DNA from: Alkalihalobacterium elongatum
GTDB lineage: Bacteria; Bacillota; Bacilli; Bacillales; Bacillaceae_F
Reading direction: 5' to 3'
DNA: 64,000 nucleotides
Assembly (NCBI RefSeq): GCF_019024285.1
Contig: NZ_WMKZ01000001.1
Span: forward strand, 186,001-250,000
Positions 18,540-27,218 of the stretch are shown here, piece after piece. The position numbers and the translations under genes are program-made. Within the stretch, counting starts at the first letter, position 1. Each line of letters starts with the position of its first letter. The notes under the pieces were generated by a model. That model was given only the letters and a program-made list of their open reading frames with translations. It was not told the DNA's origin and ran no database searches.

Positions 18540-18788
18540 TTATTGAAACTTTTCTCTTTGTGACATTGCCTCCGCTTGCTTTTGCTGCACTTTCGCTTGC
18601 GCCGCTTGCACATCCATTTGCTCTTGTTTTACTTGTTCCTTTGCTTGGAATAACTGCATCTCCGCTTGCTGCAATTGCTGTTTTTCCATTAAAAGTTCTT
18701 GCTCGGCCATATTCATATCTGCTTGTGCCTGTTGAAGTTGCTGTTGGTTTTGCTGATTTTGATTTTGTTGGTTTTGTTGTTGATCCAT
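18540..18788 (-). CDS. Gln-rich coiled-coil protein, unknown
   Basis: 82 residues of which 31 are Gln. It starts with a low-complexity Gln/Asn run (MDQQQNQQNQNQQNQQQ) and continues as a heptad-like helix with Leu/Met/Val/Ala at spaced positions (MAEQELLMEKQQLQQAEM). No membrane segment, Cys or known domain. GGAGG lies ten bases before the ATG. The +1 and +2 frames are also open because of the repeat-like codon usage, but only this frame has a start with a ribosome binding site and a plausible composition. Function unknown; small Gln-rich coiled coils in Bacillus are often spore- or cell-surface-associated, which is only a guess here. Confidence 0.65.
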   Translation of the reverse strand: MDQQQNQQNQNQQNQQQLQQAQADMNMAEQELLMEKQQLQQAEMQLFQAKEQVKQEQMDVQAAQAKVQQKQAEAMSQREKFQ

Positions 18789-18946
18789 AATAACCGTTCC
18801 TCCACATGATTTATTTAAGTAGATTTATCTCAATGTTTAGGTTACACAGAATTCCCATTTCTATGCTTCAAGGATGCACATTTGGACATACTATAGATAG
18901 ACGCCTTCAGTGTCTCTCGTCCTAAATATTGCTCCTAAATAAGTTA

Positions 18947-19160
18947 GGATCATAAAACCACGAGTTTGGATCATAATTTTAAAATTTGGATCATAAAGAC
19001 ATTAGTTTGGATCATAAATAAAAATTCCCGCTCATAAAACCTTAAGCTTGGCTCATAAATGAAGTTTTCGTTCAACATTAGCTTAAGTTGAGATCACAAA
19101 TGAGTATTTACCGCTCATTATAACCTTAGTTCGGGTATAAATCACAAAATTCTCTCGTAA
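18947..19160. repeat. Phased degenerate repeat array, about 11 units of 20-21 bp
   Basis: Units resembling GGATCATAA start at 18947, 18968, 18988, 19009, 19029, 19050, 19069, 19091, 19112, 19132 and 19152: intervals 19-22 bp, mean 20.5. The first four are exact GGATCATAA; later ones become CGCTCATAA, GGCTCATAA, AGATCACAA and CGGGTATAA. The spacers are AT-rich, often containing TTAG or TTTT. The 378-bp intergenic region from 18808 to 19185 holds no gene I can support. A repeat phased at about two helical turns suggests a curved or multiply bound segment; role unknown. Confidence 0.75.
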
Positions 19161-19185
19161 AACGCGCTGTAATTATGATAATAAT

Positions 19186-19572
19186 TTAAAAAATTTGCCC
19201 GACCCATAATCCAATAATAAAAGCAACAATACTTCCAACTATCGAAAGAATAAAGTAAACAACGGCTTTTTTCATATGTTTATTTCGTACAAGCTCAATT
19301 GTTTCCATACTGAATGTTGAAAATGTAGTGAATGCTCCGAAAAATCCGATCCCTAAAAAAAGAAACAATGGCTCCTCATAGGCTCCTGATAAAGGAATCG
19401 TTCCGTACGCCAGCGAAAAAAATAATCCTAAGCCCATTGAACCGAGTAAATTCACTGTAAGCATAGCAATTGGAATCGGCGGATGTGGTTTTCTTTTCAT
19501 AATCGCTAAGCCTAGCAAGTAACGGGATACAGCGCCAATTGCTCCTCCCATTCCTAAAATAAGCACACTCAT
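19186..19572 (-). CDS. crcB: CrcB/Fluc fluoride channel subunit (downstream gene)
   Basis: 128 residues with four membrane helices; exports toxic fluoride as a dimer. It carries GAIGAVSRYLLG (about 10-21) with the conserved Arg, and GFFGAFTTFSTFSMET (about 76-91), the phenylalanine/threonine/serine stretch that lines the fluoride pore. The ATG overlaps the TGA of the upstream crcB gene (ATGA), so the two are translationally coupled. Such adjacent pairs usually form heterodimers of opposite membrane orientation. Confidence 0.93.
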   Translation of the reverse strand: MSVLILGMGGAIGAVSRYLLGLAIMKRKPHPPIPIAMLTVNLLGSMGLGLFFSLAYGTIPLSGAYEEPLFLFLGIGFFGAFTTFSTFSMETIELVRNKHMKKAVVYFILSIVGSIVAFIIGLWVGQIF

Positions 19573-19973
19573 GTCGATTGCCCCTCTTTTTCTTCTTTTG
19601 TTTCACTCCACTTCGTTCCTAGCAGTAAGCCAACAAATGCGAAGGTTAAGCCTCCAACTAAAGATATAGCTAAATAAATTGACGACTCCAATAAGGACAT
19701 TTGTTGATATAAAAATAAACTATCCGCTGCTAACGTTGACATCGTTGTAAATCCACCGCAAAAGCCTACTCCTAATCCTAACTTTACCCATTCTCGTGGT
19801 TTTTGATGGAGAAACCAACCTGTCAAAAGTCCAAGCAATAAACTTCCTACTACATTTTCAATCACAGTACCGATAGGATAACCTACAAATAATGTATAAA
19901 CATTTAAGGTATACCTCAACATCGTACCAATTGCTCCACCAATCGCAATTCCAATTAAATTTTTATAATTCAA
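19569..19973 (-). CDS. crcB: CrcB/Fluc fluoride channel subunit (upstream gene)
   Basis: 134 residues with four membrane helices, first gene of the pair. GGAIGTMLRYTLN near the N-terminus and GFCGGFTTMSTLAADS in helix 3 are the family signatures. It starts with TTG: GGAG is eight bases upstream (GAGAGGAGCTTACATA-TTG) and no in-frame ATG is nearby. A SigA-like promoter with a palindrome over the -35 lies about 60 bp upstream; I found no fluoride riboswitch in the leader. The C-terminal tail (TKWSETKEEKEGQST) is cytoplasm-type, charged. Confidence 0.93.
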   Translation of the reverse strand: MNYKNLIGIAIGGAIGTMLRYTLNVYTLFVGYPIGTVIENVVGSLLLGLLTGWFLHQKPREWVKLGLGVGFCGGFTTMSTLAADSLFLYQQMSLLESSIYLAISLVGGLTFAFVGLLLGTKWSETKEEKEGQST

Positions 19974-20028
19974 TATGTAAGCTCCTCTCTGAAGGAGAAT
20001 TATTTCTAAATTGAATATGTTGACCTAA

Positions 20029-20060
20029 ATTATAATGAAGTAATTGCTCATGAGCAATTA
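20029..20060 (-). promoter_or_regulatory. crcB promoter with a 20-bp palindrome over the -35
   Basis: On the minus strand TTGCTC (20052-20057), a 17-bp spacer and TATAAT (20029-20034) form a good SigA promoter. The perfect palindrome TAATTGCTCATGAGCAATTA (20041-20060) covers the -35, as an operator for a dimeric repressor would. The regulator is unknown. Confidence 0.6.
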
Positions 20061-20108
20061 TTTGATACGTATTAACAGACCTTACTTATATCAATTACTA
20101 AAACAACT

Positions 20109-20136
20109 AAAAACGATACTCCTTAATTGAGTATCG
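20109..20136 (-). terminator. Terminator of the GNAT gene
   Basis: An 8-bp stem (CGATACTC / GAGTATCG), 7-nt loop and TTTTT on the minus strand, 33 bp after the stop. Confidence 0.75.
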
Positions 20137-20168
20137 CTAGTTTGTGCTATTTAAATTTTAGCTATTAT

Positions 20169-20615
20169 TTATATCTGATTTGTTTTAATGTTCATGATTG
20201 ATTGTAGTTCAGTAAACCCAAGTTTTTCATAAAGCTTTTTAGCAAAGTTTGTTGAATAAACGTTTAACCGTACTTCATCGTATCCTTTACGCTCTAATTC
20301 TTTTACAGTTTCATTAATAAGTTTTTTTCCAAAGCCTGCTCCTCTATATTCTGGTAGTATGTATAATTCATAAATAAAACCTGCCTTTTTTTCAGTGATG
20401 TAGTCGATGTTCTCACCAATAAGCGCCCAACCAGTTAATGATCCTTTTTCATTTCGTAGGACGACGTAATAAGCACCTGAACTGAGTAGACTCAACATCA
20501 AACTCTTCGCCTTCACCAAACTTATCGGACCAATTCCTTGCATTGCTTCATTAGCCGATTTAGCCGCTTTAGTTAAAATATACTCGATTTCTTCAGCAGT
20601 TGCCTTATCCAACAT
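20169..20615 (-). CDS. GNAT family N-acetyltransferase
   Basis: 148 residues, a single GNAT fold. Motif A is FIYELYILPEYRGAGFGKKL (about 82-101) with the acetyl-CoA pyrophosphate loop R-G-A-G-F-G, and motif B is LNVYSTNFAKKLYEKLGF near the end. The substrate (amine of a small molecule or protein) cannot be read. GTG and ATG are adjacent; I chose the ATG at 20613-20615, seven bases from GGTGG. Confidence 0.85.
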   Translation of the reverse strand: MLDKATAEEIEYILTKAAKSANEAMQGIGPISLVKAKSLMLSLLSSGAYYVVLRNEKGSLTGWALIGENIDYITEKKAGFIYELYILPEYRGAGFGKKLINETVKELERKGYDEVRLNVYSTNFAKKLYEKLGFTELQSIMNIKTNQI

Positions 20616-20878
20616 CACTTCACCACCCTATGGGTTTTACTTCTATCGTATTCGAAAGGGGGTTGGTCAAGAATAGTTTTTTATACTTAGAATTTATTAC
20701 GAGAATACGATTATCAACAAAATTGTATTTACTTACATACGCCACCTAACAAAAAAACAGACCAAATAAACCAAAAGTTAGGTCAGTATCATTTTGACCT
20801 CGCTAGGTTTATTTAAGCCTATGTTAAAATTCATTGAAACGTTAGTGCAATTTTCATCCAGTGTGTTCAGTACTTCTA

Positions 20879-21346
20879 TTACAACTGAATCGGCATCAGA
20901 ACTTCTACTAATTCCTCATCTACCACTTCATTAATATAAAAGATTTCAACTGGACTGGCGTAATCGAAACTCTTTGATTTATAACCATTTTCACCCATCC
21001 AGTTAAAAAGCCTCGAATATGCCTCTCCTATCGTCTTATTTGAACAACTAATCTTGGCATAGTCCATTAACGGCAACTTAAACCCGATCATCCCATCTGG
21101 AATATCTTTGATCTCGGTTACCTCTGCACAAACAAAGTAAGTCGCAACAATTTCATTGCACATATATGGACTGATTAAAACGTTCTTATTTACTACATTA
21201 CTAACCTCATCTACTCGACGATGGAAATCAATAGATGCCTTAATCGCTGCATCTGGAAAACCTTCTGGAAAATTTGCAGTTATACTCTGCCCTACTAATT
21301 GAAATTCTTTTTGGACTATTTCACACTCAAATGTAGCAATCGTCAT
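20879..21346 (-). CDS. Effector-binding (GyrI-like) domain protein
   Basis: 155 residues with no DNA-binding part. ISPYMCNEIVATYFVCAEVTEI, IPDGMIGFKLPLMDYAKI and the final SPVEIFYINEVVDEE resemble the GyrI-like/AraC effector-binding fold, which binds small hydrophobic or amphipathic compounds. AGAGGAGGTTTTATTA precedes the ATG at 21344-21346; an upstream ATG nine codons earlier is weaker. Stand-alone gene; ligand unknown. Confidence 0.65.
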   Translation of the reverse strand: MTIATFECEIVQKEFQLVGQSITANFPEGFPDAAIKASIDFHRRVDEVSNVVNKNVLISPYMCNEIVATYFVCAEVTEIKDIPDGMIGFKLPLMDYAKISCSNKTIGEAYSRLFNWMGENGYKSKSFDYASPVEIFYINEVVDEELVEVLMPIQL

Positions 21347-21659
21347 TAATAAAACCTCCTCTATGAATATCATTTTTCAATTTGTACCTCTAGTTCGTAG
21401 AAATTGTCTGGCTATACTATAAACAATTTCAAGAAACTTACAGAAAAAAACAAACTAATGTTCGCATTTTATTCTTTTATACATTTTATACCAATTTAGT
21501 AGTTGGTTCAACCACTTTTTAAAATTAATATTGTTGCTATATGTGATATTGGGGGTAATGTATGAAATATAAATTTCAGTAATGAGCCCAAAACCAATAA
21601 TCTTTATTGCGTTTAATATTTTCTAAAAATTTCAGTCAATATTATACTCCGCTATGTAT

Positions 21660-22610
21660 CTACTCTGCTTTCAAACGAGTTAATTCCCTACAAAAGTTCC
21701 AAACCTTTTCCCAGTTGTCTCTATTTTCAGCATAGGCTGGATATAAGTTTGAACCAGTAAATTGCTTGATTTGCATTTTAATATTCGGGTTTGTAACAGT
21801 TGGTTCCATGATTTCATTTTTATCATTAATCAGTTTTCCTGTTGTCGTTTTAAATTGTTCGGTCATACAGATTTTAAAATAACATTCTGCAAATTTTTTA
21901 GGAGGCGGGAAAAATAAATTTTGAATTCTAGCAATCATCCTCCATGCAGGTGTAAATTTCATTAACGTTTCCTTGGACATTTTTGCTCCATTTATTTGGA
22001 TTGCATTGACTTTAATCCCTTCACTCTTCAATTCTTCTGCTAGTTTAAACGTCAGTAATACCAACGCCATTTTGGAATCTCGGTACATGTTATATACACT
22101 AAATTTCTTGTCGTCTTTACGCTCGCCTCTTAAATTACTGACATCAATGTCTTTTTTCGGGTCGAAGTAATGCTTGACAATATTGCTAGAGGCGTGGAGA
22201 ATTCTAGCATCGTCCGATTTTTTTAGATGATCAACCAACAACATCGTCATTAAATATGGTCCAATGGTATTTGTCGCAAAGGTTAGTTCAATGTGATCCG
22301 CACTAAGGCGATATTTTTCACCGTGATTGGCATAAGCTGCATTATGGATGAGCACGTCTAGTTTTTCATATTGTTCTTTAAATTGGCTACAAAACGTACG
22401 GATCGATTCAAAAGAACTAACATCTAGTTTTATTAGATCTACTCGTTCATTCTTCGTTGTGCGTTTAATCTCTTCCTGAACTCCTGTACTCAATTCCAAG
22501 TTTCGGCAAGCCATAATAACTGTACAGCCCTCTCTAGCAAACTTGAATGCTGCTGCTTTCCCTATTCCTGAATTAGCCCCCGTAATCAAGACGATTTTTT
22601 CACTATTCAC
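21660..22610 (-). CDS. SDR oxidoreductase, retinol-dehydrogenase-like
   Basis: 316 residues. The cofactor motif TGANSGIG (10-17) is followed by ACRN, typical of NADP-preferring RDH/WWOX-like members, then LDVSS, HNAA in place of NNAG, HASS with the catalytic Ser, and the catalytic Y-x3-K as YRDSK. The C-terminal about 90 residues form a helical cap-like extension. GTG at 22608-22610 has GGGGGG six bases before it; the ATG nine codons upstream would place the site inside the gene. Substrate unknown. Located just downstream of a BCCT transporter remnant. Confidence 0.8.
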   Translation of the reverse strand: MNSEKIVLITGANSGIGKAAAFKFAREGCTVIMACRNLELSTGVQEEIKRTTKNERVDLIKLDVSSFESIRTFCSQFKEQYEKLDVLIHNAAYANHGEKYRLSADHIELTFATNTIGPYLMTMLLVDHLKKSDDARILHASSNIVKHYFDPKKDIDVSNLRGERKDDKKFSVYNMYRDSKMALVLLTFKLAEELKSEGIKVNAIQINGAKMSKETLMKFTPAWRMIARIQNLFFPPPKKFAECYFKICMTEQFKTTTGKLINDKNEIMEPTVTNPNIKMQIKQFTGSNLYPAYAENRDNWEKVWNFCRELTRLKAE

Positions 22611-22667
22611 ATATAGCCCCCCATGTCTAAATGGCATTTATCAGAACAATTTTTAACTGCTACTAAC

Positions 22668-22905
22668 TTACCATTCTTCTTTTTCTTCCACTTTATGCTC
22701 CTTAATCCCTTCTCGTTTCAATGATTTATAAATAGCTACCATCATTATAAACATAATAGGGTATACGGAAGAGCGATAATGACGGCTGTCGCTTGCAGTC
22801 CTTTGATTCCGCCACTCATTAAGAGAGAAGCTGCAATCGCTGAAACGAGCCCCCCCACGTCACCAGCTTATACTTACTTGGATTTAGACTCCCCTCTGAT
22901 ATGTT
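22668..22905 (-). pseudogene. C-terminal remnant of a BCCT-family transporter
   Basis: The three reading frames together give about 80 residues that match the C-terminal end of a betaine/choline/carnitine transporter: ISEGSLNPSKYKLVTWG, then GLVSAIAASLLMSGGIKGLQ and ATAVIIALPY, then IMFIMMVAIYKSLKREG and a charged tail ending KEEW before TAA (22668-22670). One frameshift is in the G7 run at 22850-22856 and another near 22765-22775. Nothing of the rest of the gene (about 420 residues) remains; upstream is the ytxH-type gene on the other strand. A dead relic of an osmoprotectant importer. Confidence 0.75.
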
Positions 22906-22962
22906 TAAACTTTCTCTAACTTGGTAACAGAACACTAGAAACTTAAAAAGGAGTTGGTAGTA

Positions 22963-23421
22963 ATGAAACATCAAAAAAACTTTGCAATAGGTACTGTCGT
23001 TGGAGGAGTCGTTGGAGCAACAGCGGCATTGCTGACAGCTCCTAAATCAGGTGAAGAACTAAGAAAAGATATTCATAATGAACTAGCTGAAGGAAAAAAC
23101 AAAACAGAAGAAGTGACAAACGAAATTAAAGAAAAAATGAGTGAACTCTCCGAAATTATTAATGATAGCTCATCAAACGTATCCCAAACCGTTAAACAAA
23201 AAAGTGAACAGGTGATAAATGAAGCCATGGAGTTATTAAAAAATACGGAATCACCAACTAAAATGAACATTGATCACTTAAAAGAAGTCGTTAGAGAAAT
23301 CATGAAAAAAGAAATGAATGCAGGTAAAGATATAAAGAATATTGTAGAAGATGAGGTCAAAAGAATTGAACAGAAATTAGTGAAAGATGCACAAGAGTTA
23401 AAACACACTGTAAAAAAATAA
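22963..23421 (+). CDS. YtxH-domain protein
   Basis: 152 residues. The N-terminus NFAIGTVVGGVVGATAALLT followed by APKSGEELRKDI is the YtxH/gas-vesicle-protein-P signature: one Gly-rich membrane helix (about 6-26) and then a long amphipathic, charged helical tail. YtxH in B. subtilis is a SigB/SigH stress protein. AAGGAG lies nine bases before the ATG; an upstream in-frame TTG is less well placed. Ends at a strong terminator. Confidence 0.82.
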   Translation: MKHQKNFAIGTVVGGVVGATAALLTAPKSGEELRKDIHNELAEGKNKTEEVTNEIKEKMSELSEIINDSSSNVSQTVKQKSEQVINEAMELLKNTESPTKMNIDHLKEVVREIMKKEMNAGKDIKNIVEDEVKRIEQKLVKDAQELKHTVKK

Positions 23422-23461
23422 TTACACCAAAATAAAGGTTGAAATTGGTAACAATCACATA

Positions 23462-23492
23462 AAGCTTACACTGTTTAGTTCAGTGTAAGCTT
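23462..23492 (+). terminator. Terminator of the ytxH-type gene
   Basis: A perfect 12-bp stem (AAGCTTACACTG / CAGTGTAAGCTT) with a 7-nt loop, then CATTTTCTT. Confidence 0.82.
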
Positions 23493-23675
23493 CATTTTCT
23501 TATACTTGCACTACGCTTTAACACAGCTTCATGTTTCATTTAGCCTTTCTTTTCATACCTTAAAAAAGATTCTTACTATATTTTTTTGCAAGTTCTTACA
23601 TGTTTTTTCAAAAAATTTGGCAACCTATTTTTGGTAAAGGAATTTTTTCCATTTTCCATTAAAGGAGGCCGTAAC

Positions 23676-25241
23676 ATGAACCATGAACAAAATGAAAACA
23701 ACCAAGCGGATGATATGTTAACAAATAGACAAGGTCACCCCGTTACAAACAATCAGAGTGTACGAACGGTCGGAAACCGTGGACCGACGACACTTGAAAA
23801 TTATGACTTCCTTGAGAAAATCAGTCACTTTGATCGTGAACGTATTCCAGAGCGTGTCGTACATGCTCGAGGTGCTGGTGCTCATGGCTATTTCGAGTCG
23901 TACGGAACGGTAAATGGTGAACCGATTTCAAAATACACACGTGCTAAAGTTTTTACAAATACAGACGTCCAAACACCAGTCTTCGTGCGATTTTCTACTG
24001 TTGTTCACGGTGGACATTCCCCTGAAACATTAAGAGATCCTCGTGGGTTCGCTGTTAAGTTTTACACAGAAGATGGAAACTGGGATTTAGTTGGTAACAA
24101 TTTAAAGATTTTCTTTATTCGTGATCCGCTTAAATTCCCAGATATGGTTCACTCATTTAGGCCAGACCCTGTGACAAACGTTCATGACCCTGAAAGAATG
24201 TTTGATTTCTTATGTCAAACTCCAGAATCAATGCACATGATTACTTTCCTATTTTCACCGTGGGGCATTCCTGCCAATTACCGCAAAATGCAAGGCTCTG
24301 GTGTGCATGCTTACAAATGGGTCAACGAAGAAGGAAAAGCTGTGTTAGTCAAGTACCACTGGGAGCCTGTTCAGGGAATTAAAAACTTATCACAAAAAGA
24401 AGCTGATAAAATTCAAATGACTGATTTTAATCATGCGACTATGGATTTATATGAGGCAATTGAAAGCGGAGATTATCCAGAATGGGAGCTGTATGTTCAA
24501 ATTATGGAAGACGGAGAGCATCCAGAGTTAGATTTTGACCCGCTTGATCCAACGAAGTTATGGTATAAAGAAGATTATCCGTGGCATAAAGTCGGTAAAA
24601 TGGTATTAAATAAAAACCCTGAAAATTATTTTGCTGAAGTCGAACAAGTCGCTTTCGGTACAGGTGTACTCGTGGACGGGCTAGACTTTTCTGATGACAA
24701 GCTTCTTCAAGGGAGAACATTCTCCTACTCTGATACACAGCGTTATCGAGTTGGCTCAAACTATTTACAACTACCAATAAATAGACCGAAAAAACATGTG
24801 GCTTCAAACCAAGAAGGTGGGCAAATGGATTTCAGAACGGAATTCGGCAAGCACCAAAACCCACATGTGAATTATGAACCGTCACTTATTGGTGGTTTAA
24901 AAGAAGCACAAAATCCTGGGAAAGAACACGAGCCATATGTAGAAGGTAATGTAAAAAGAGAAAAAATTTCTCGTGAGAATAACTTTGGTCAAGCAGGTGA
25001 AACTTACCGGAGATTAAATGATTGGGAACGGGATGAATTAATCTCTAATTTAACTGGTGCACTTGCAACCTGTCGAAAAGAAATTCAAGATCGCATGGTA
25101 GACATGCTAAAGCAGTGTGACGAAGATTATGGGAAGCGAATTGCTGAAGGTCTTAAAAAAGCTGGTGAAAAACAAGATACAAAAGGCGAAGAAGCTGCTC
25201 ACCAAGCAGAACATATGGGTCATACATCTGATCCATATTAA
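23676..25241 (+). CDS. katX: Monofunctional heme catalase, KatX-like
   Basis: 521 residues; dismutates H2O2. The catalytic His63 lies in [12 protein letters not shown], the distal Asn141 in DLVGNN, and the proximal heme-ligand Tyr351 in [36 protein letters not shown] and GNVKRE resemble the Bacillus spore catalase KatX more than vegetative KatA (which has NYDIVGNNTPVFFIRDA). The C-terminal tail ends with Lys/Glu/His-rich segments ([18 protein letters not shown]) not needed for the fold. AAAGGAGGCCGTAAC precedes the ATG. A sporulation or SigB promoter would be expected but I cannot point to one with confidence. Single gene between two terminators. Confidence 0.92.
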   Translation: MNHEQNENNQADDMLTNRQGHPVTNNQSVRTVGNRGPTTLENYDFLEKISHFDRERIPERVVHARGAGAHGYFESYGTVNGEPISKYTRAKVFTNTDVQTPVFVRFSTVVHGGHSPETLRDPRGFAVKFYTEDGNWDLVGNNLKIFFIRDPLKFPDMVHSFRPDPVTNVHDPERMFDFLCQTPESMHMITFLFSPWGIPANYRKMQGSGVHAYKWVNEEGKAVLVKYHWEPVQGIKNLSQKEADKIQMTDFNHATMDLYEAIESGDYPEWELYVQIMEDGEHPELDFDPLDPTKLWYKEDYPWHKVGKMVLNKNPENYFAEVEQVAFGTGVLVDGLDFSDDKLLQGRTFSYSDTQRYRVGSNYLQLPINRPKKHVASNQEGGQMDFRTEFGKHQNPHVNYEPSLIGGLKEAQNPGKEHEPYVEGNVKREKISRENNFGQAGETYRRLNDWERDELISNLTGALATCRKEIQDRMVDMLKQCDEDYGKRIAEGLKKAGEKQDTKGEEAAHQAEHMGHTSDPY

Positions 25242-25266
25242 GTTGTTCCTTATTCAAAGAATAGTT

Positions 25267-25294
25267 AAAGCTGAACATTTTATTGTTCAGCTTT
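25267..25294 (+). terminator. Terminator of the catalase gene
   Basis: An 11-bp stem (AAAGCTGAACA / TGTTCAGCTTT) with loop TTTTAT, 25 bp after the stop; the T-tract is short (ACTTATT). Confidence 0.7.
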
Positions 25295-25386
25295 ACTTAT
25301 TGATTGATCACAGATAAGTTATAGTTTATCTGAATTTAGATTTAAATAATGAAAAAGGGTGTACACTTTCTCGAGTATGTACGAGA

Positions 25387-26148
25387 CTAGTCCACATACT
25401 CAACTTCAAATTTTGAGGAGAGCGGCTCCATAGCATCTAAGTCCCATTCAAACGTAAGAATAGCCGATTTTTCAGACCGATGGGAGAGTATTCGTTTACC
25501 ATTAATAATAACTGAACTTTCAGCTTTCCAAAATGAAACATCTTTATCCTCACCTGTCCGATTACAAACAATCAATGGTAACCCTGTATCAATCGATCTT
25601 TGTTCCCATTCTCCATTTGGCCCATGTAATCCAGGGCCCCAAGATGATGGCGCAACAATCATTTCGGCACCGTTCTCTTTTAATGTGTCAGCAATTCTTT
25701 TGGTATATGCATCGGCACATATTAAAATACCTACTTTAACATCTCCTAAATTAATCGGCTCTAGCTCATTTCCTGATGTAGACCACCTATCAATTCTTGC
25801 AAGCTTTTGTTGTTTTCCAACTAGTTCACCTACCTGGTTAATAACAAAAACCGAATTAAAAAGTTCATTATCTTTAGACCTTTCCGCACACCCTAGAAAA
25901 ACAGTTGTATTTAATGTCTTTATTAATCCCATAAAATGATTCATCCATTCATCGGGTTGTTCCTTTATCCAATCTGTTCCTATCAGATGGTCGAACTGTA
26001 GCCCACTAACGACTAATTCAGGTGTAACAATCCAATCTGCGTTTTGAGCTGCCGCTTGTGATACTGCTTTTTCTACTAAGCTATGATTATTTGTAAGGTC
26101 GCCAGCAATCGGTAATAAGTGTAATAGCGCTACTTTAATTTTTTTCAC
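25387..26148 (-). CDS. Carbon-nitrogen hydrolase (nitrilase superfamily)
   Basis: 253 residues. The catalytic triad is visible as Glu44 (VTPELVVSG), Lys115 (GKQQKLARID) and Cys144 (ILICADAY). Members hydrolyse non-peptide C-N bonds (amides, omega-amides, N-carbamoyl groups); the substrate cannot be decided. The ending EWDLDAMEPLSSKFEVEY is normal for the fold. GTG at 26146-26148 is preceded by GGGGAG at eight bases, and MKKIKVALLHLLP is the expected first strand, so upstream ATGs are ignored. Confidence 0.83.
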   Translation of the reverse strand: MKKIKVALLHLLPIAGDLTNNHSLVEKAVSQAAAQNADWIVTPELVVSGLQFDHLIGTDWIKEQPDEWMNHFMGLIKTLNTTVFLGCAERSKDNELFNSVFVINQVGELVGKQQKLARIDRWSTSGNELEPINLGDVKVGILICADAYTKRIADTLKENGAEMIVAPSSWGPGLHGPNGEWEQRSIDTGLPLIVCNRTGEDKDVSFWKAESSVIINGKRILSHRSEKSAILTFEWDLDAMEPLSSKFEVEYVD

Positions 26149-26264
26149 TAAAATACTCCCCATTCCCACATTATCAAATCTATATATTTTAAATAATAGC
26201 ATACTACTTTCCATTTAATTAAAAGTTTTCAAAAATTGAAGACCTCTCTTAAAAAGGTTGTAAC

Positions 26265-26900
26265 TTATCGTCTAGTAATAACTTCAACAACTATATCTTC
26301 GGCTTTTTCCGTGTATAAATTAATACTATATCGTCCTTCTTCACCATAAAACTGAATCATTCCTTCATCATGTGGAGAAACTTGTTTTTCCCACATAATT
26401 TCACCCACGTGTTGAACGGTTAATAACAAGTCTCCTTCGCCGACATTCGTTCGATATGGTATTCCAACCATGCCTTCTTCAATAATTCTCACTTCATCAA
26501 TTGAGTAGCTTCCTTTTAACGATCCAATTGAAACTAAGACATTCCCATTCACCTGTGTTTTACTAGCATTTATTGCTAAATTATCTGCCAACAATAACGT
26601 ACTGCCAACAAAAATAATTGTAATTATAATAAATAAGCCTGCTAAGAGAAAAATACTACGTTTCCCTTTTTCTTTTAGTCTCATCATTATATTAGCGTTT
26701 AAACCGTAAACGATTCGAAAAAGAATAGGAAAGCCAATTGCTACTGCTAAAACAGACAACCATTGCCCACCGACCGTAGCTTGCATTATAAATAAGAAAA
26801 GTGCAATAACGTAAAACAAAATACCAGACCAATAACTAAACAGTAACACCTTACTCTTACTGTATGGTTTACCAAAAATCTTTTCAATCAATTGTTGCAA
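26265..26900 (-). CDS. Membrane protein with extracytoplasmic beta domain, unknown
   Basis: 211 residues: three hydrophobic helices (about 19-39, 46-67 and 84-106) and a C-terminal domain of about 100 residues with alternating strands (GNVLVSIGSLKGSYSIDEV, GDLLLTVQHVGEI, RYSINLYTEKAEDIVVEVI). Family not recognised. It starts with TTG: AAGGA lies eight bases upstream and no in-frame ATG is near. Confidence 0.6.
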   Translation of the reverse strand: MQQLIEKIFGKPYSKSKVLLFSYWSGILFYVIALFLFIMQATVGGQWLSVLAVAIGFPILFRIVYGLNANIMMRLKEKGKRSIFLLAGLFIIITIIFVGSTLLLADNLAINASKTQVNGNVLVSIGSLKGSYSIDEVRIIEEGMVGIPYRTNVGEGDLLLTVQHVGEIMWEKQVSPHDEGMIQFYGEEGRYSINLYTEKAEDIVVEVITRR

Positions 26901-27218
26901 AAAATCATTCCTTCCTGGTAGCTAGAAAAGCTCAAAACGAACATAAAGTCCAATATTACCTCTAAGAAACTACTTATTATTTCATACTTTAGAAGTTTAA
27001 CATTAAATAACATAAAGCGTAAATGAAGGTATTAATTCCTTTCAATAGAGCATTCTAGAACGCCTATTTTCTTTACAGAACAACTAATACAGCATTGTAC
27101 TTCTACCCATTTCCCGACTTTTTCTAAAAAGCATAATTTACCAATCTAAGTAATACTGTAGTAAAGATGAAAAGAGATACGAAAAATACTTCAGCCAATT
27201 AGCGAGGTGAGTGAGCAT

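Noticed and set aside
18514-18807. 97-codon frame overlapping the Gln-rich gene
   Set aside because: Another frame of the same repetitive DNA; Ala/Thr/Ser/Lys composition arises from the CAA/GCA pattern, and the ribosome site fits the Gln-rich frame.
18947-19160. CRISPR-like array
   Set aside because: Units are only about 9 conserved bases with 11-12 bp spacers, decay along the array, and no cas genes are present.
19974-20168. Possible fluoride riboswitch before crcB
   Set aside because: I looked for the conserved pseudoknot elements and did not find them; the leader after the predicted start site is too short.
21400-21430. GAAATTGT-N15-ACAATTTC dyad upstream of the GyrI-like gene
   Set aside because: Short AT-rich arms, no matching promoter geometry; could easily be chance in this composition.
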